From contig OU744446.1 in the NCBI GenBank assembly GCA_916610825.1, positions 27,790,445 through 27,854,444 of the forward strand: a stretch of DNA of 64,000 nt, in the 5' to 3' direction. Positions 1-64,000 of this stretch are shown here, piece after piece (position 1 is the first letter of the stretch; each line of letters begins with the position of its first letter). The translations under genes and the position numbers were made by a program. Below the pieces are notes generated by a model, which worked only from the letters and a program-made list of their open reading frames with translations, was not told the DNA's origin and made no database searches. The DNA is from Haliclystus octoradiatus. Its lineage: Eukaryota > Cnidaria > Staurozoa > Stauromedusae > Haliclystidae.

Positions 1-1425
1 AATAGTGCTAAAACGCTCTTCTTAGTATCTACTCAATGCTGAAACTATAAAAGTAAGGCATCTGCTTCTGCTTTCAAAGAGAGTTGAATCCTGTTTCATA
101 TATCCTATGTAGTGAATTTTGATATATTATTTGTGATAGTAACAAGTTACATTAATAATAGTAACAATTTACTGATTGACAGTACCATATAAATTAGGTG
201 ACAATGGAAGATTTTAAACAATAGCGCATAAGGCTACCGCTACATCGTTGCGTAGAGATCTGCGATCCTGTCCAATCCAGTGATGCTTTTATGGGGGAAT
301 GCAGGGGAACAACGTCCCCCTTTTCTTTCTCTGGGGGGATAACATCAGATAATATCAGTATTATCATAATTGAATTGAAAGTTGTGAATAAAGCATTTTT
401 TAATTAAAAGAAATGACAATAGATTTTACTGCATTGGTCCCTTAAAATGCACTACAGAGTTCCTAAGACATACTAATTTTAAAATAAATTTTAGGAGAAT
501 GCCCCTACACCCTATTGGAATTATGGGAGGGTTCCTCGGAAAAGCTGATTTCCTCGTTTTCTATCAGCTCTGAAACAAAGAAAAGTCACCAAAAACATTG
601 TTTTTTTTTATTGTTTTAGCATTTTTCAAAGGATTTTCCTCTTTTCTGACTGCGCTTTACTCTCATGCCTGCAACAAAGAATCGAAATATCTCTGATTTT
701 TGTTTTGGGATACTGGGCATTTTTAGATATGCACGCAATCAACTACCATGATCCTAGTAATGTCTTCCCAAGGTAACATCACAGGGATTAGCAGGAATAT
801 GGAGGAAGTTTTAATTTCAAGTCTTACAAGCACCTTACAAGTCTTACACCTATGCAATTGTGACTTAAAACAATCAATAGGCTATATTATATTGTAGTTA
901 TACTAATGTTCTGATGCCTATGCATTCGCAACAAGTCAGAGTCTGGTCAGTGGTCACCTTTATACTGATAAATTCTTTTTAAATGTTATTTGTCAAATTT
1001 CGAAGCATAGTCATATTTGATTGAATAACTACCAAAGTAGATATATTTTGATGCATTCTTGTTGTAGGCTATTGAATGTAAAATGATCCTAGTGGAAAAT
1101 CTTAGGATTGCAAAGAATTTGATATCATATGGTGAAAATATTTTTATTCCATAGATACATGACACTAACAGTCATCCCTGAATGAACTGTTGGTGATTGA
1201 TAGATCAGGTTGATGTTAATGGTTTCTACTATTTCTATTCAGTTTGACCCCTTTCTCATCACTTCTACTTGTGTTTGGATTAACTGTAATTTAATATTAT
1301 TAGTGGATTAAGTTTATTTTTAGATAATCCATGTCTTTGACCTGTTTTTGTCTTGATAATGTGTTAAAACACTGTGATGTGTTGATACCTAGTAATAGAT
1401 TACAAGACGTTATCCAATTTCAGTG

Positions 1426-1630
1426 TTAAAGGGGCAACATTGACCAGCGGTCACTACGAGCTCAACTTCAATTAAGCTTAGCGTAAATTCAATGATCAAT
1501 GTCAGTTATGGCTTAGCATGGCTCCAAATTTCAAGTTTCAGCATGGTTTCAGCTACAAAAATTATACAAACGACAAACACGCACATGACTCTAAGCGCGT
1601 AAAACCCACTGGCTAATTTTGCCCCTTTAA
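1426..1630 (+). mobile_element. TTAA-ended MITE, copy 1
   Basis: A 205-bp segment begins TTAAAGGGGCAA and ends with its exact complement TTGCCCCTTTAA. Inner sequence recurs in opposite orientation at 11612-11812 and as a fragment at about 32766-32898. TTAA ends recall piggyBac-type insertion, but no transposase is present, so the superfamily is inference. Confidence 0.7.
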
Positions 1631-1760
1631 CCTATAAAAATGATTTTTTTTTCAATTATTTCAATTTTCTCCAACTGACAGCTAACTTGTGAGATGACAG
1701 GCTTGATTGACAGTTAGCCTGAAATTCATATCTCTATCCTCCCCAATTGGTTCTCCCATG

Positions 1761-1934
1761 CAGGGGTCCGACAAATGTAGGAATCCTGGAATCCTAGATT
1801 CCGGAAGGTTAGAGCAAATTCAGAAGAAAATTGATATTTTTATGATCACTGGTCAAACATCGGTTAAAAATTTCAGAAGAAAATGTTTAAATGCCTCTAG
1901 GATTTCAAAAGGCTGAGCTGTTTGTCAGACCCTG
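1761..1934 (+). mobile_element. hAT-like MITE, copy 1
   Basis: The segment starts CAGGGGTCCGACAAA and ends TTTGTCAGACCCTG, an inverted terminal pair. It is flanked by near-identical 8-bp duplications, CTCCCATG and CTCACATG. At least five further copies lie in introns of this gene. The 8-bp duplication and CAGGG termini are typical of hAT elements. A short open frame inside it is not a gene. Confidence 0.75.
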
Positions 1935-2181
1935 CTCACATGTAATTGTCTTTAAACTAAATTCTAGATTAAACACATTTTTATGAACCATTTGAAATAT
2001 TCTCTGTAGTGGGTCACATGACCACAGTAGGTTTGACTAATATAGGCCTAGCAGTTCGATAACTTAGCAAGTGCTTACACAATGAATTATTATAAGTCTC
2101 TTTATTGTGTGGGCCCGCAAGGCTGTTATTCCTGTTGATGTCTTTAAAACATACTAATTTTCCTTTATTTTTATTAAACTG

Positions 2182-2286
2182 TATATCTCGGGCACTGGAA
2201 GATTGCTTCATTAGACAGATTCAAAGTTTCTATTCGTACATGATGTCTCTATCTAATGAAGCAATCTCCCAATATCCGGGATGTAG
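2182..2286. repeat. Foldback repeat upstream of CH1 exon
   Basis: Two arms around AGATTGCTTCATTAGA (2200-2217) and its complement TCTAATGAAGCAATCT (2252-2267) form a hairpin. Imperfect pairing extends outward to about 2182 and 2286. It looks like a small foldback element; no family is recognised. Confidence 0.55.
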
Positions 2287-2635
2287 GCCTACACTTTAAA
2301 CAGCTCTTTTATTTTAAATATAACGTATTTGATATTTCTTATTTTAACTATTATGTTGAATGCAGGAGGGATCACTCGTTCTCCTAATATGATTGCCTAT
2401 AATATTTCTAAGTAGGCATGCTACTCTAATAACATCATAGTTGATAACGGCTTACTTTCTGTTATAGGGTAGGGGGTGTAATTATTGTTGTAGAAGTAGC
2501 GTATTTTAGATTAAGACTAGTTTATGCTTCATGCCAGAGATCAATTCATATCACCTCCTAGTTTGCCTCAACGCTCTTTGTAGCCTGTATCCATTGTTTG
2601 AATTGTTGAAATATAATTGTTCTTTATTATCGCAG

Positions 2636-63770
<61,135 letters not shown>

Positions 63771-64000
63771 GTCAGTATTATTGTTGTGTTACTCTATTTA
63801 TTTAACAATAAAGAAAATGACATCATTTTGTCAATGTGTCTACCTTCGAATAGAAAACGTTAATAATACAATGTGCAAGCACGTGCGAAAAAGATACCAA
63901 CAGGGGTATTGCAAAGATATGTTCTTGCTTCTATAGACGATAATTATTGTTTACAATGTTCATGTCTAGCCTCCTAGCTTTCGTAAATTGTAGATTGGAA

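Larger units (their letters stand above)
1..2635. other. Upstream or first-intron region, no supported exon
   Basis: The first identified CH1 exon starts at 2636 with two bases of a split codon, so at least one more coding exon lies upstream. I see no convincing coding block here. The region holds a TTAA-ended MITE (1426-1630), a hAT-like MITE (1761-1934) and a hairpin repeat (about 2182-2286). A very short candidate start exon at 748-772 has a matching phase but is unproven. No promoter was recognised. Confidence 0.6.

Noticed and set aside
1707-1916. 69-codon plus-strand open frame
   Set aside because: It runs through the hAT-like MITE at 1761-1934, so it is repeat sequence rather than a gene.

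Overview
The window is eukaryotic, AT-rich, intron-dense genomic DNA. It carries most of a single plus-strand gene. The many AT-rich introns (107 bp to 3.3 kb), the dense small inverted-repeat transposon remnants and the overrepresented AGGCCT words suggest a metazoan, probably a marine invertebrate. The clade cannot be fixed from the sequence. No bacterial-type operons, no complete RNA gene and no credible minus-strand gene were found.

Fifty-one consecutive exons (2636 to 63770) join with consensus GT/AG sites into one uninterrupted frame of 7,599 complete codons, open at both ends. Residue numbers below count from the first full codon in the window (G at 2638). Exons 1 to 8 encode a tandem calponin-homology (CH1-CH2) actin-binding module. 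Nearly everything after it is spectrin-repeat or coiled-coil protein, with no plakin, EF-hand, WW or kinase domain visible. A CH pair followed by more than 7,000 residues of spectrin-type helices best fits the giant nesprins (SYNE1/SYNE2, fly MSP-300, worm ANC-1), which tie the nuclear envelope to actin. A KASH tail would lie beyond the window.

Layout: 1-2635 is upstream or intron sequence with transposon remnants; 2636-7140 holds the small mixed-phase exons of the actin-binding domain; 7703-36898 holds exons of mostly 95 to 110 codons, roughly one spectrin repeat each, almost all phase 0; 37842-46055 is one 8,214-bp exon with about 20 repeat equivalents, two disordered linkers and a stretch that does not look helical; 46056-51481 is a large-intron region; 52132-54306 is a 2,175-bp exon dominated by a Q/N/S/D-rich disordered segment; 55066-63770 returns to repeat-sized exons and includes a 456-bp intron made almost entirely of microsatellite.

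Introns carry several families of short non-autonomous elements: hAT-like MITEs with 8-bp target duplications, two full-length tRNA-derived SINE copies, a PIF/Harbinger-like MITE, pogo-like MITEs, TTAA-ended MITEs, foldback elements, a dispersed TTCATGAAC palindrome family and a probable LINE tail. I found no evidence of a separate novel multi-gene system. The most unusual features are the modular exon design, the giant exon with its non-spectrin island, and the Q/N-rich exon.
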